DNA from: Thermithiobacillus tepidarius DSM 3134
GTDB lineage: Bacteria; Pseudomonadota; Gammaproteobacteria; Acidithiobacillales; Thermithiobacillaceae
Direction of reading: 5' to 3'
Assembly: GCF_000423825.1 (NCBI RefSeq)
Contig: NZ_AUIS01000007.1
Location: forward strand, 98,495-162,494
DNA length: 64,000 nucleotides
Positions 16,405 through 24,989 of this stretch are shown here, one piece after another. Every line of letters begins with the position of its first letter. Position 1 is the stretch's first letter. The notes under the pieces are model-generated. The model was not told the origin of the DNA and made no database searches. It saw only the letters and a program-made list of their open reading frames with translations. A program made the translations under genes and the position numbers.

Positions 16405-17733
16405 TTAGAATTTAAACTGCATCTGCATGGAGACGGAGTCCTCGCTCAGCTTGTTGGTCACATTCGAGCCGGGAACAGCCGTGTTCATGGGCGGGAACCC
16501 CGGCGCCCCGCTGCTGATGATCGGCCCCGACTCCTCGTTCTCGAAGACGTGATAGAAGGCGGCATTCAACGCCAGGTTCTTGGTCAACTGGTAACCCGCA
16601 CCCAGGCTGACGTGGTGCTGCACGATGGCGGGGGCGAAGACGTTGAAGAACTGCTGATCCCCCTTGATCGGATTCTGGCCGTAGTTGTAGCCGGCCCGCA
16701 AGGCCAAGCGCGGGGTCACCATGTACTGGGTACCCAGGCCCAGGGTCCAAATGTCCTCCCAGCCGAAGCCCCGAACCCTGCCGCTGCTGTCGAAGCCGCT
16801 TTCCTGGAAGCCGTCGGTGTCGCTGTAGTTGATCCACTCGAGATCGGCCGCCAGCATCCACTCCGGAATCGGTTTGTAGCTGAAGCCCGCGCCAATCATC
16901 ATCGGATAGTCCAGCTTGAAGCTGGGCGTGGCCGGCGAGCCGTCCGGATACTGAGAGTTCCACTTGAAGTCCTGGAACCACTGCGGGCTCTTGAAGGACA
17001 AGCCCAGCGCCAGGTTCGGCATCGGCTTGTAGGTGGTGCCCAGGGTAAAGCCCCAGCCCCAGGCGGTGGCGGTGTGCAGGGCATCCGGGTAGCCGCTGGC
17101 GTTCGGGGGGGTGGCCGGGAACGGATTGACCGCCAAGGACGACCAATCGATGTTCACGCCGGCGCCCACCGACCAGTTCGGCGTGATCTGGTAGGACGCC
17201 GAGGGGGTCATCTGCAGCAACTGGTAGTTGGCATAGATGGAGCCGAAGCCACCGGCGGATTGAGGCACAGCCAGCGGATTACAGCTGGGACAGGTAGCTG
17301 GATTCACGCCGGGGTAATCGACGCCGAAGCCGCCGATGCCGAGCGCGGTGAAGCCGAGGGTCCAAGGGCTGTTGGTTTTATAGACGATGCCCATGGACGG
17401 AATCGGTGACTCGCGCGTTTCGCTGTCCACCGTCCCTGATGCAGAAACACCGGGAAATGCGGTAGGCGCAGTAGCGGAATAACTGCGGTCGGGGATGAAG
17501 AGTTCGAAGCCGAACTCCACCGAGCTCTGGTCCATGAAGGAAGTGGACGAGACGTTGTTGTGGTTGGAGCCGATGGCGTCGATGGAGGTGGCGATGCCCG
17601 CGCCGCCCATGGACTGGTTGATGGAACCCACCCCGTGCAGGACGTGGCCGTTGGTGGCCAGCGCGGGCGCTGCATAGGCCAGCGCAATTGATGCTGCAAG
17701 AATGTTGCGTTTACGTATCATTTTTCTGTGCAT
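16405..17733 (-). CDS. FadL/TodX-family outer-membrane channel (copy 2)
   Basis: 442 residues, the tandem paralogue of copy 1. It has the same signal peptide cleavage (APALA-TNG), the same plug motif HGVGSINQSMGGAG and the same C-terminal MQMQFKF. It differs from copy 1 mainly in the N-terminal third and in the extracellular-loop-like segment near the C-terminus (PGFPPMNTAVPG). It also has two cysteines, in ATCPSCNPL, that copy 1 lacks; paired cysteines in a barrel loop are notable. The ATG at 17733 is supported by GGGGAG six bases upstream, ahead of an in-frame ATG four codons later. Confidence 0.88.
   Translation of the reverse strand: MHRKMIRKRNILAASIALAYAAPALATNGHVLHGVGSINQSMGGAGIATSIDAIGSNHNNVSSTSFMDQSSVEFGFELFIPDRSYSATAPTAFPGVSASGTVDSETRESPIPSMGIVYKTNSPWTLGFTALGIGGFGVDYPGVNPATCPSCNPLAVPQSAGGFGSIYANYQLLQMTPSASYQITPNWSVGAGVNIDWSSLAVNPFPATPPNASGYPDALHTATAWGWGFTLGTTYKPMPNLALGLSFKSPQWFQDFKWNSQYPDGSPATPSFKLDYPMMIGAGFSYKPIPEWMLAADLEWINYSDTDGFQESGFDSSGRVRGFGWEDIWTLGLGTQYMVTPRLALRAGYNYGQNPIKGDQQFFNVFAPAIVQHHVSLGAGYQLTKNLALNAAFYHVFENEESGPIISSGAPGFPPMNTAVPGSNVTNKLSEDSVSMQMQFKF
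16616..17216. repeat. 601-bp tract shared by the two fadL-type genes, copy 2
   Basis: Partner of the tract at 14875-15475. It encodes the central barrel of the channel from about the NYQL segment to the AIVQHH segment. Confidence 0.9.
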
Positions 17734-17897
17734 TCGTTTCTCCCCATTATTTTGTAGCGGCAGCCCATCTGCCTTTTATGAGTTTTAGCACGTTTTGGCG
17801 CATGCGCAACAAAGCGTAGAAATAAACTTTTGTATTCGACGATAAAAATCAGATATTAAGGCACATGAAAATATAAGATTTTTCTAAACGTCGGACA

Positions 17898-17929
17898 TGA
17901 AAAAGGCGGCCCAAAGGCCGCCTTTTGAA
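17898..17929 (-). terminator. Intrinsic terminator of the lipS1 end of the sHdr-lip cluster
   Basis: AAAAGGCGGCC and GGCCGCCTTTT form an 11-base stem with a four-base loop. On the minus strand a T run follows. It lies about 20 bp past the lipS1 stop and closes the whole minus-strand cluster. Confidence 0.9.
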
Positions 17930-17948
17930 AGCCCAGCAACTCCACCCT

Positions 17949-19088
17949 TTAGTCGCAGCGCAGCTCCTGCAGGCGCATCTGCCGGCGCACGATTTCCACG
18001 TCGCCCTTGTTCAGGGCGAAGGGGAAGGAGCGGATGTCCGAGGGCGAGGAGTCGCCGTAGGGCCGGTTGCAGGCGGACACCTCCTCGTCGTCCTTGCCGG
18101 GGCAGCCGGAAGTCTGGAAGGGCTTGCCAGAGTTGATGATGTCCTCCAGCTCGGCCTGCGGATAACCGAAGTCCACCACGCGGCCGTACTCGTCGAAGCT
18201 CATGTCCTTGACGTTGCCGCCGGCGTAGTCGATCAGGAAGCGGCCCAGCTGCACGCGGCGCCACTGGTCCTGGGGCACGGCGTCCCAGTCGTCCATCATG
18301 GAGCCCTTCTCCGGGAAGAAGGCGAACATGTGGTTGTGGCCGCCCATGTCCTTGATCTTCTGGCAGACCTCCAGCATCTCCTGCTCGGTCTCGCCCATGC
18401 CGCAAATGAGATGGGCGCCGAACTTCTCGGGGCCGAAGACCTCGGCGGCCCATTCGATGGCCTGCCAGTACTTCTCCCAACGGTGCGGGCTCTGCACGGT
18501 CTTGCCGCGGGTGCGCTCGAAGATCTCCGGCGTGACCGCGTCCAGGGCCACCGTGAAGATGTCGGCGCCCAGGTTCTTGAGCTCGATCAGATCTTCCTTC
18601 TGCATGGTGGTGGGGTTGGATAGGATGGAGACCGGGATATGCGGGGCCACTTCCATCCAGCGCTTCAGGATGACGCGGGTGTCATGGTCGGAGTTGGGGT
18701 GGGTGATCATGCTGATGCACATGCGCTCGAACTGGCCCTTGTCGTGGGCGGCGGCGATCTTTTCCAGCATTTCGTCCACCCGCACGGTCGGCCAGTCGAC
18801 GCGGATGAAGTTGCGGTCGGCGTAGTCGCGCGCTTCCTCGCGGTGGCGGGCCAGGCCGCAGTAGGTGCAGTTGGCGCGGCAACCCTCGGGATAGGTCATG
18901 AGCAGGTTGAGGCAATGGGTGCAGGCGGTACGGTGCATGACGCCGGGAATCAGGCCCAGGGTGATGGCCGCCGCGGTGCTCATCTGGATGTACTCCGGCG
19001 AGCGCATCTCCGGGGTCTTGATGTTGTAGTTCGGCCGGTAGAAGGTCACCGGCTGGGGAGTGTTGAGATGTTCAGGTGCAGCGCTCAT
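17949..19088 (-). CDS. lipS1: Radical SAM lipoyl synthase-like protein LipS1
   Basis: 379 residues. The radical-SAM cysteines are in CRANCTYCGLAR (CxxxCxxC), with further conserved cysteines in THCLN and in SGCPGK and ACNRP near the C-terminus. In the alternative lipoate assembly pathway, LipS1 and LipS2 jointly insert two sulfurs into octanoyl-LbpA. The start at 19088 has GAGGAGG seven bases upstream. It is the last gene of the lip block, separated from lipT by 167 bp that include a REP element, with a strong terminator after it. The name follows the context as well as the family. Confidence 0.85.
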   Translation of the reverse strand: MSAAPEHLNTPQPVTFYRPNYNIKTPEMRSPEYIQMSTAAAITLGLIPGVMHRTACTHCLNLLMTYPEGCRANCTYCGLARHREEARDYADRNFIRVDWPTVRVDEMLEKIAAAHDKGQFERMCISMITHPNSDHDTRVILKRWMEVAPHIPVSILSNPTTMQKEDLIELKNLGADIFTVALDAVTPEIFERTRGKTVQSPHRWEKYWQAIEWAAEVFGPEKFGAHLICGMGETEQEMLEVCQKIKDMGGHNHMFAFFPEKGSMMDDWDAVPQDQWRRVQLGRFLIDYAGGNVKDMSFDEYGRVVDFGYPQAELEDIINSGKPFQTSGCPGKDDEEVSACNRPYGDSSPSDIRSFPFALNKGDVEIVRRQMRLQELRCD

Positions 19089-19166
19089 AAATTGCCTCCT
19101 CGGTCTCCATGACTCTAAGCTGTTGTGTAATGGGCGCCGACGGGTCAATCCCGTTGCCCCTGGTTT

Positions 19167-19188
19167 GTAGGAGCGAGCTTGCTCGCGA
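19167..19188. repeat. Single REP element in the lipT-lipS1 spacer
   Basis: GTAGGAGCGAGCTTGCTCGC matches the arms of the REPIN at 10568 almost exactly and contains the internal stem GCGAGC/GCTCGC. It lies between lipT and lipS1, so it sits inside a transcribed intergenic region. Confidence 0.75.
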
Positions 19189-19255
19189 AACCCCGCCCTC
19201 TTCCCAATTCCGCAGGGATGCCTCAGAAAAGCGGCCCGCCCCGACCAAGCTGCCG

Positions 19256-20317
19256 TTACGCGGCGAAGTATTCCTCAAAAGCGATCCAACCGGTCCGCAT
19301 GACCCTGTCGTCGTGCGCCGCGGGCCGCCGCCAGACCTGCTCCAAAGCCTTGCGCCGCGCCACCGCGCGCGCCAGCGTGGTCTCGAACTGGTCCTGCATG
19401 TCCTCCTCGAAGTCGGCGAACTCTGCTTCGTCGCCGAACTTGAGGTAAGCCGCCGCCGCCCGCCCCGCCCGCTCGCCGCTGATGACGGCTGCGGGAATGC
19501 CGGCACCGGTGATCGGATGGGTCAGGCCCGCCGCGTCGCCCACCAGCAGCGTGGTGCCGTGCACCATGCGCCGCAGGCCACTGACCGGAATCGCCCCGCC
19601 GGTGCGCCCCAGGATCTCCTCGCCCACCAGTCCGCGCTCCACCATCTGTCGGTGCAGGTTCTCCAAGGGCGCCTTGAGATTGTCCTCGAAGCGGCGATCC
19701 GCGCCGATGCCCAGGTTGGCCACCTCGCCCTTGGGAAAGAGCCAGCCGTAGCCGCCCGGAAAGGCGTCGGATAGAAAAATGTCCGTGTCGGCATAGGGCC
19801 GGCGCAACGGGACCGTGTACTGGCGGGTATAGACCACCTCCAGGTCCGGCACCCCGACGGCACGTCCGACCAGGCTGTGCGGGCCATCGGCGCCGATGAG
19901 CACGCGCGGCCGGATCAGATGCTCGTTGTCCTGATAGCGCAGCACGGCCGTATCGCCATCCCAGCGCAGCAGGCGGGCCGCGGTCCACAGCGTGGCGCCG
20001 GCGGCAACGGCCTTGGCCGCCAGCGCCCGGTCGAAGGCGCCGCGGTCGATCATGAGGCCGGGGAAGGCACTGCGGTGGCTGGCGCTCGACGGCAGAAAGG
20101 TGAGCATGCCCTCGACCTGCTGGGCCAGCACGCCTTCGCCCCGGGTGTAGGGCAGCATGGGAGTCGGCACGAATTCGGCGCACTGCACCGGCTCGCCGAT
20201 CTCGGCGCGCTTGTCGATGACCAGCACCCGCGCCCCGCCCTCGGCGGCGCGGTAGGCGGCGCTGGCCCCGGCCGGGCCGCAGCCCACCACCAGGACGTCC
20301 ACGGCGGTCGCGGTCAT
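19256..20317 (-). CDS. lipT: FAD-dependent oxidoreductase of the lipoate assembly cluster (LipT-like)
   Basis: 353 residues of the geranylgeranyl-reductase/FixC-like flavoprotein family. The N-terminal dinucleotide motif is VVGCGPAGASAAYRAAEGG, and the second FAD motif is LVGDAAGLTHPITGAGI. The corresponding flavoprotein in sHdr-linked lipoate assembly loci is called LipT and is proposed to supply electrons to LipS1/LipS2. Its ATG overlaps the sLpl(AB) stop by four bases. Assigning LipT depends on the operon position. Confidence 0.78.
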   Translation of the reverse strand: MTATAVDVLVVGCGPAGASAAYRAAEGGARVLVIDKRAEIGEPVQCAEFVPTPMLPYTRGEGVLAQQVEGMLTFLPSSASHRSAFPGLMIDRGAFDRALAAKAVAAGATLWTAARLLRWDGDTAVLRYQDNEHLIRPRVLIGADGPHSLVGRAVGVPDLEVVYTRQYTVPLRRPYADTDIFLSDAFPGGYGWLFPKGEVANLGIGADRRFEDNLKAPLENLHRQMVERGLVGEEILGRTGGAIPVSGLRRMVHGTTLLVGDAAGLTHPITGAGIPAAVISGERAGRAAAAYLKFGDEAEFADFEEDMQDQFETTLARAVARRKALEQVWRRPAAHDDRVMRTGWIAFEEYFAA

Positions 20318-21399
20318 TGCCCCACCTGCCGCGCCGCCTGCTCGCGATGCTCCAGCAGCAGCGCAAAAGCGTGGATGAAATCCTCTGGAGTCAGCAGCAT
20401 CATGTCCGCCTCGCGACTGGCGAAGAACTCCCTGATGCGCCCAGGCACCTCATCCAGGCGCACGTTGCGCAGATGCGCTTCCAGATCGGCAATCAGCCGC
20501 TTGGGGTTGACGAAGAAGTCGCCGGTGAAAAGGATCTGGGCCAGCCGGCCCTTGTAATCATCCACCAACGCCTCTACCCGGATGAGTCCGCCCGGGGCCT
20601 TGTAGGCAACGGACAGGGTGGGCAGCTCCTGGCGCGGACGGTCCACCAGATAAATCCATTCGGGATCGTCGATCTCGCGAAGCGCCTGGGCGAACAAGGC
20701 TTCCTCGGCCTCGCTCAGGCCGGCCTGCTCGAAGTGCAGGCCGAGCCCTTCGCCGAAGCCCTGCCGCAGTGCACCCTTGACCGCGGCCAGATCCGGCGCC
20801 GTGCCCAAGAGGGTACGCAGACAGGTCACCCGCTCGCGGGCCGAGGCGATGGCATGGGCCGACAGCTTCTCCGCCGGGATGCGCAGCACCCGCAGCATGG
20901 CCTCGATATCGAAGTCCACCAGCACCGTACCCTGAAACAGCACCGAATCGCCATCGAAGACGCCGCCGGTGCCGGAAATCTTCCGGCCTTCCACCTCGAT
21001 GTCGTTGCGCGGGCGGAACTGCGCCGCGATGCCCAGCTTGCTCAAGCCGGCGGCGGCCGCCTCGCAGATGGCAGCCGAGATGCCGGCCATCTCGGCCCGG
21101 CCCAGGTCGCGCCTGTTGAAATAGAGTTCCCAGCCCAGTTGGCCGGGATCGAAATAAATGGCGCCGCCGCCGGTAATGCGCCGCTGGATCTCCACGCCCT
21201 GGGCCCGGCAGTAGTCCTCCTGCAGTTCCTGGACGACCGACTGGTGATAGCCGACCAGCGCGGCCGGCCGGAACTGCAGAAAGCGCAGCGTGTTGGGGAT
21301 GCGTCCCTGCTGGTGCGCTTCCAGCAGGGCGCGGTTCAGGGCCATGTTCTCAGCCGCCGAGCGCAGTCCCGTGTCGATGATCCGCCACCTTGTCGACAT
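20314..21399 (-). CDS. sHdr-associated lipoate-protein ligase sLpl(AB)
   Basis: 361 residues fusing an LplA-like catalytic domain and an LplB-like accessory domain. The substrate loop is QRRITGGGAIYFDPGQ, and the catalytic lysine lies in GRKISGTGGVFDGD. It activates octanoate or lipoate as the AMP ester and loads it onto the LbpA lysine. It sits between lipS2 (32 bp upstream) and lipT (four-base overlap). This is the second lipoate-ligase-like protein in the window; the other is at 13.0-14.1 kb. Confidence 0.87.
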   Translation of the reverse strand: MSTRWRIIDTGLRSAAENMALNRALLEAHQQGRIPNTLRFLQFRPAALVGYHQSVVQELQEDYCRAQGVEIQRRITGGGAIYFDPGQLGWELYFNRRDLGRAEMAGISAAICEAAAAGLSKLGIAAQFRPRNDIEVEGRKISGTGGVFDGDSVLFQGTVLVDFDIEAMLRVLRIPAEKLSAHAIASARERVTCLRTLLGTAPDLAAVKGALRQGFGEGLGLHFEQAGLSEAEEALFAQALREIDDPEWIYLVDRPRQELPTLSVAYKAPGGLIRVEALVDDYKGRLAQILFTGDFFVNPKRLIADLEAHLRNVRLDEVPGRIREFFASREADMMLLTPEDFIHAFALLLEHREQAARQVGQ

Positions 21400-21431
21400 C
21401 TCAGACCCTCACGATCCTGGGCGGCTCCGCC

Positions 21432-22556
21432 CTAATTGGCGACCACCACGGGAATGTCCCGGATGCTCATGCGCCGCTTGGGTGCGCTCGGCACGTAATC
21501 CAGCACCACGCTGCCCGATTCGCCGGAGGTCAGCGCCAACACTTCTTCGCCGACCACCATGGAGCAGCAGGACGGCGTGACCCGCACGTCGCGGTCCAAG
21601 TGCTTGGCCAGCGCCAACATGCCGTCCGAGGGGAAGGCGACACCGTTCAGGCCGGCCATGACCGCATAGGTGTCCGTCACCATGCGATGCATGCCCGAGG
21701 GCCGGGCACAACCCAGCAGCACCGGCGTGTCGGGCAGCGCCTCGCGGGCGTCGATGAAGAACTTGCCGATCTCACGCGTCTCCGGAGTGGCGAAAGGCCG
21801 GCTCGACGGCGCATAGTGGGGCATGATCACCACCAGCACCAGGGCGTCGGGCACGTGGCGCCGCACGATCTCCAGCGCATTCCACTCGCCCAGCAGCTTG
21901 CCGTAGTGCAGGCCGAGCACGATATGGGGCACCACCTTCATCTTGGTGGACACCAGCGCCTCCAGGGAGGCCTCGAAGTCGTCCACGCTGCGCTTCAGGT
22001 GATAGACCTGGGTGATGGTGTCCTGCGAGCCGATGACATCCATCATCGCCACGTCCACCCCGGCGTCCTCCATGCCGCGGGCGAACTCCGGCGTAGCCAG
22101 GCCCGTGTGCATGGCGATCTGCAGATGGGGATATTGATCCTTGATGCGGCGGACGGTGGGGAAGTAAGGCTCGTAATGTACTACGTTGCGGTGATCGGAG
22201 CCGCCGCTCAGGAGCATGCCCCGCGCCCCGTCGGCCACCAGCTCGTCCGCCAGCCGGGCCAGATCCTCAGGCGTGCGCGCCGGGATCATGGGCTCGAGAA
22301 TTTTCGCTTTGCAATGATCACATTGCAGCTTGCAGTCACCGCCGGTGATGGAAATGGCGGGAAACGCGTTCTTCCCGCAGGCGGCGACTTCGGATGTTTC
22401 GTGATGCTTGAAAGAGGGTGTATAGAAATTGACCTGGCCGGTTTTGCTGCCCTGCAGATGGGCCCACCGGGATTGCATGTCGGCGACAAGCTCCGCATCC
22501 AGGACCAAATCCTCAAGCGCCTCGACTTGTGCCACCGCATCCAGCCATGAACTCAT
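21432..22556 (-). CDS. lipS2: Radical SAM lipoyl synthase-like protein LipS2
   Basis: 374 residues. The radical-SAM motif is CKLQCDHCK (CxxxCxxC), preceded by ISITGGD. C-terminal cysteines (RVTPSCCSMV) may bind the auxiliary iron-sulfur cluster that donates sulfur. It pairs with LipS1 in the alternative lipoate pathway. It lies 62 bp downstream of lbpA and 32 bp upstream of the ligase gene. The ribosome site is weak, which suggests coupling or a shared transcript with lbpA. Confidence 0.86.
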   Translation of the reverse strand: MSSWLDAVAQVEALEDLVLDAELVADMQSRWAHLQGSKTGQVNFYTPSFKHHETSEVAACGKNAFPAISITGGDCKLQCDHCKAKILEPMIPARTPEDLARLADELVADGARGMLLSGGSDHRNVVHYEPYFPTVRRIKDQYPHLQIAMHTGLATPEFARGMEDAGVDVAMMDVIGSQDTITQVYHLKRSVDDFEASLEALVSTKMKVVPHIVLGLHYGKLLGEWNALEIVRRHVPDALVLVVIMPHYAPSSRPFATPETREIGKFFIDAREALPDTPVLLGCARPSGMHRMVTDTYAVMAGLNGVAFPSDGMLALAKHLDRDVRVTPSCCSMVVGEEVLALTSGESGSVVLDYVPSAPKRRMSIRDIPVVVAN

Positions 22557-22618
22557 ATCAACCCCGCGTAAATTCGGTAAGGAAGGGGCAAGGGCGCCAG
22601 CCCCTGCCCCCAGACAGA

Positions 22619-23056
22619 CTAGCAGCCGCCGAAGCCGTCCGCGGCCATCTTGGCCTCGAAAGCGCTCAGGGCGTCAGCACCGGTCTTCAACTCGCCGGAC
22701 TCGCCGGCCCAGTCGGAGGGCTTGAGCTTGACCACCCAGCCGTTGCCGTAGGGATCCTTGTTGATCAGGCCGGGATTGGCCGCCACATCGGCGTTGGTGG
22801 CGGTGATCTCGCCGGTCACGGGGCTCTTCAGGGGGCCCACCCACTTGCCGGATTCCACGGTTGCCGCGGACTTGTCCTTGGCCACTTCCTTGCCCACCTT
22901 CTTGGGGGTGTAGGAAACGATTTCACCGGCCAGGGAGCAGGCGTAGGAGGTCATGCCGACGGTGACTGTCCCGTCGTCTTCCTTGCGCACCCATACGTTG
23001 TTTTCGACGTTGTAGTAAAGGTCTTCCGGAATGTTACAACCACGAACAGTTCCCAT
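22619..23056 (-). CDS. lbpA: Lipoate-binding protein LbpA (GcvH-like)
   Basis: 145 residues of the GcvH fold. The lipoyl lysine is Lys71 in ATVESGKWVG. In sHdr bacteria this GcvH-like protein is the sulfur carrier of the sHdr complex and not the glycine-cleavage H protein. The extra cysteines at positions 7 and 40 and the C-terminal GFGGC tail are unusual for GcvH. The ribosome site AAGGAGGAG is very strong. It is followed by the lip genes that would modify it. Confidence 0.92.
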   Translation of the reverse strand: MGTVRGCNIPEDLYYNVENNVWVRKEDDGTVTVGMTSYACSLAGEIVSYTPKKVGKEVAKDKSAATVESGKWVGPLKSPVTGEITATNADVAANPGLINKDPYGNGWVVKLKPSDWAGESGELKTGADALSAFEAKMAADGFGGC

Positions 23057-23152
23057 ATTCTCCTCCTTAAGGGTAAAAGAAAAGCCGATCCGCCGGGTGG
23101 GTGAGCACCCTTCTTCTACGGATCAGACAAACTCACGGACAAAACTTGGTTT

Positions 23153-23545
23153 TCAGAAAAACAGCAGCCGGTCTGAAGTGAGAATCAGGTCGGCGAGATC
23201 GCCCGCGCTGGCTGTCGCGGTGACCTCCGGAATCAGATTGCCCTCCTCCATCTTATAGCCAGGCATGGCGGGACGACAAACATAGAATTTCACCCCGGCG
23301 GTCTTGGCATCCCGGATGAATTCGATGATCCGCTTCCCCCCCTCCATGGCGGCCATGTTTTCCGCGACCCCCGGCTCCATCAGGCGCACGCCTTCCATGG
23401 TGAAAAAGATCTTAACGTCAGCATCCATGGAAGACAATAAGGCGCCCAGGTAAAAGGGCGTGGCGCAACGCTGCGGCGTGCTGGGGCCGCTGGTCATGAC
23501 GATGACCACGCTCTGCTCTTCGTGATCGACGAAATGTTTTTCCAT
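23153..23545 (-). CDS. dsrE: DsrE-family sulfur transfer protein between the two lbpA genes
   Basis: 130 residues of the DsrE/DsrF-like fold with strands VVIVMTSG and VKIFFTMEG. Its cysteines are Cys27 (STPQRCATP) and Cys90 (KFYVCRPAM), the latter near the usual DsrE position. It would accept or pass persulfide sulfur in the cytoplasm. It starts three bases after the stop of the upstream lbpA-like gene and lies 96 bp before lbpA, so it is probably cotranscribed with both. It differs clearly from the DsrE at 29.8-30.3 kb. Confidence 0.85.
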   Translation of the reverse strand: MEKHFVDHEEQSVVIVMTSGPSTPQRCATPFYLGALLSSMDADVKIFFTMEGVRLMEPGVAENMAAMEGGKRIIEFIRDAKTAGVKFYVCRPAMPGYKMEEGNLIPEVTATASAGDLADLILTSDRLLFF

Positions 23546-23548
23546 GAC

Positions 23549-23995
23549 TTACCGGATACCCCGTTCGCAGGTGATGTTGTCGCGCTCGCAACGGGCTTTG
23601 TAGCCCTCCCACGCCTGCTCACCGGTGAGCATGACGCTGAGCGCCGCCTCGGGGCCGCCCACCGGCTCCACCCGGGCGATCCAGGCCTCATAGGGCTCGA
23701 TGTTGAGAAGATTGGGGTCCTCGAGGACTTCCTCGTTGGCCTCGGCAATCACGCAGTCGAAGAAATTGGGCACCGGCCCTGCCCACTTGCCGCTTTCAAT
23801 GGTGGCAACAGGCTTGCCGGGCGGGCGGCGGGTGCCGGGTCGGCGTACCCGGACGTGCAGGATCTTCCCGGCGATGCTCTGGGAAATGTCCGTCATGCCC
23901 ACCGTCAGGGTGCCGTCATCCTCGCGACGGGCCCAGACCTGGTATTCGTCGTCATAGTAGAGTTCGGGTCTGAACTCGCAGCCGTGAAATTCCAT
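23549..23995 (-). CDS. lbpA: Second lipoate-binding protein (LbpA/GcvH-like)
   Basis: 148 residues; the lipoyl lysine is Lys70 in ATIESGKWAG. It is divergent from the other LbpA, with a basic loop (RVRRPGTRRPPGK) before the lipoyl site and cysteines in the C-terminal tail. The ATG at 23995 is used; an upstream in-frame TTG at 24037 overlaps the terminator of the hdr operon. It lies directly downstream of hdrB2, the usual place of lbpA. Two LbpA proteins imply two carriers or a division of labour. Confidence 0.88.
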   Translation of the reverse strand: MEFHGCEFRPELYYDDEYQVWARREDDGTLTVGMTDISQSIAGKILHVRVRRPGTRRPPGKPVATIESGKWAGPVPNFFDCVIAEANEEVLEDPNLLNIEPYEAWIARVEPVGGPEAALSVMLTGEQAWEGYKARCERDNITCERGIR

Positions 23996-24035
23996 AGGGT
24001 TCCATCTATCAAGACTGAGCCTCTGAAACGCAGGC

Positions 24036-24063
24036 AAAAAAAGGGGCGCATCATGCGCGCCCC
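24036..24063 (-). terminator. Intrinsic terminator between hdrB2 and the lbpA block
   Basis: GGGGCGC and GCGCCCC form a stem followed on the minus strand by seven T. It lies 15 bp after the hdrB2 stop and 41 bp before the next lbpA start. It would separate, or partly attenuate, expression of the lbpA-lip genes relative to the hdr genes. Confidence 0.88.
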
Positions 24064-24077
24064 GGTGCAGATCGTTG

Positions 24078-24989
24078 TTAGGCCAGACCCTTGGACTTCA
24101 GGAGATCCAGAGAGTCGCTCACGTTGTCGGTCGCGCCGACCTTGCGCGGGGACAAACCCATGGCCATGCCTAGCAACTGGGTAAAGTAGATGATCTTGAC
24201 GTTGGTCTTGATGCCGAACTCGGTTTCAGCACGCACCTGATGCATCTCCAGGCCGGAATGGCAGGTCGGGCACTCGGTGGCGATCACTTCGGCGCCCGCG
24301 TCCTCGGCCGCCTGCAGCAGATTCAGCACCAGCTGCGTGGAAGTGTCCGCATCGGACAGGGTATGGGCGCCGCCGCAGCAGGCGGTCTTCAACGGGAAAT
24401 CCACGTTGACGGCACCGGCCGCTTCCAGCAGGTCATCCATGAAGTGGGGCTTGTAGGAGGATTCGGAGCCGGGGCCCTGATCCTTTTCCGGGAAGATCTG
24501 GCGCGGCCGGGTGTACATGCAGCCATAGTAGTTGGCCACCTTCAACCCGTTCAGGCTCTTCTTGATGTGGCCCTTGATGCCCTCGGGGCCCACCTCTTCC
24601 ATCAGCCACTCCAGGAGGTGCACCGTGCGCACGTCACCCTCGAAGACCGGATCGTCCGCCTTGCGAGCGAGATCCTGCACGGTATCGAGCGCCTTCTCGG
24701 AAGTCGCCAGCTCGTACTCGGCCTTCTTCAGGTTGTGATAGCAGCCGTTGCAGGGCGCCATCACCGTGTCGCAGCCCTGCAGCTTGCTGGCGATGGCCAG
24801 ATTGCGGGCAGACATGTAGGTCTGCAGCATGGGGTGGATGTTCTTCGCCTCCATGGCGCCGCAGCAGTTGTAGTCCTGCAGGTTTTCCATCTGCAGGCCG
24901 AGCTCCTTGACGAGCACACGGGTGGACTTGTCGTAGGGGCCGCCGGAACCTTCCAGCGCGCAACCCGGATAGTATGCAACCTTAGCCAT
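24078..24989 (-). CDS. hdrB2: Sulfur-oxidising Hdr subunit HdrB2
   Basis: 303 residues with two cysteine-rich CCG domains: Cys9, NCCGAME and PCNGCYH in the first half, GCMYTRP, ACCGGAH and CPTCHSGLE in the second. These bind noncubane 4Fe-4S clusters in HdrB proteins. It belongs to the cytoplasmic sHdr complex, which oxidises LbpA-bound sulfur towards sulfite. Its ATG overlaps the hdrC2 stop by eight bases. A strong terminator follows. Confidence 0.94.
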   Translation of the reverse strand: MAKVAYYPGCALEGSGGPYDKSTRVLVKELGLQMENLQDYNCCGAMEAKNIHPMLQTYMSARNLAIASKLQGCDTVMAPCNGCYHNLKKAEYELATSEKALDTVQDLARKADDPVFEGDVRTVHLLEWLMEEVGPEGIKGHIKKSLNGLKVANYYGCMYTRPRQIFPEKDQGPGSESSYKPHFMDDLLEAAGAVNVDFPLKTACCGGAHTLSDADTSTQLVLNLLQAAEDAGAEVIATECPTCHSGLEMHQVRAETEFGIKTNVKIIYFTQLLGMAMGLSPRKVGATDNVSDSLDLLKSKGLA

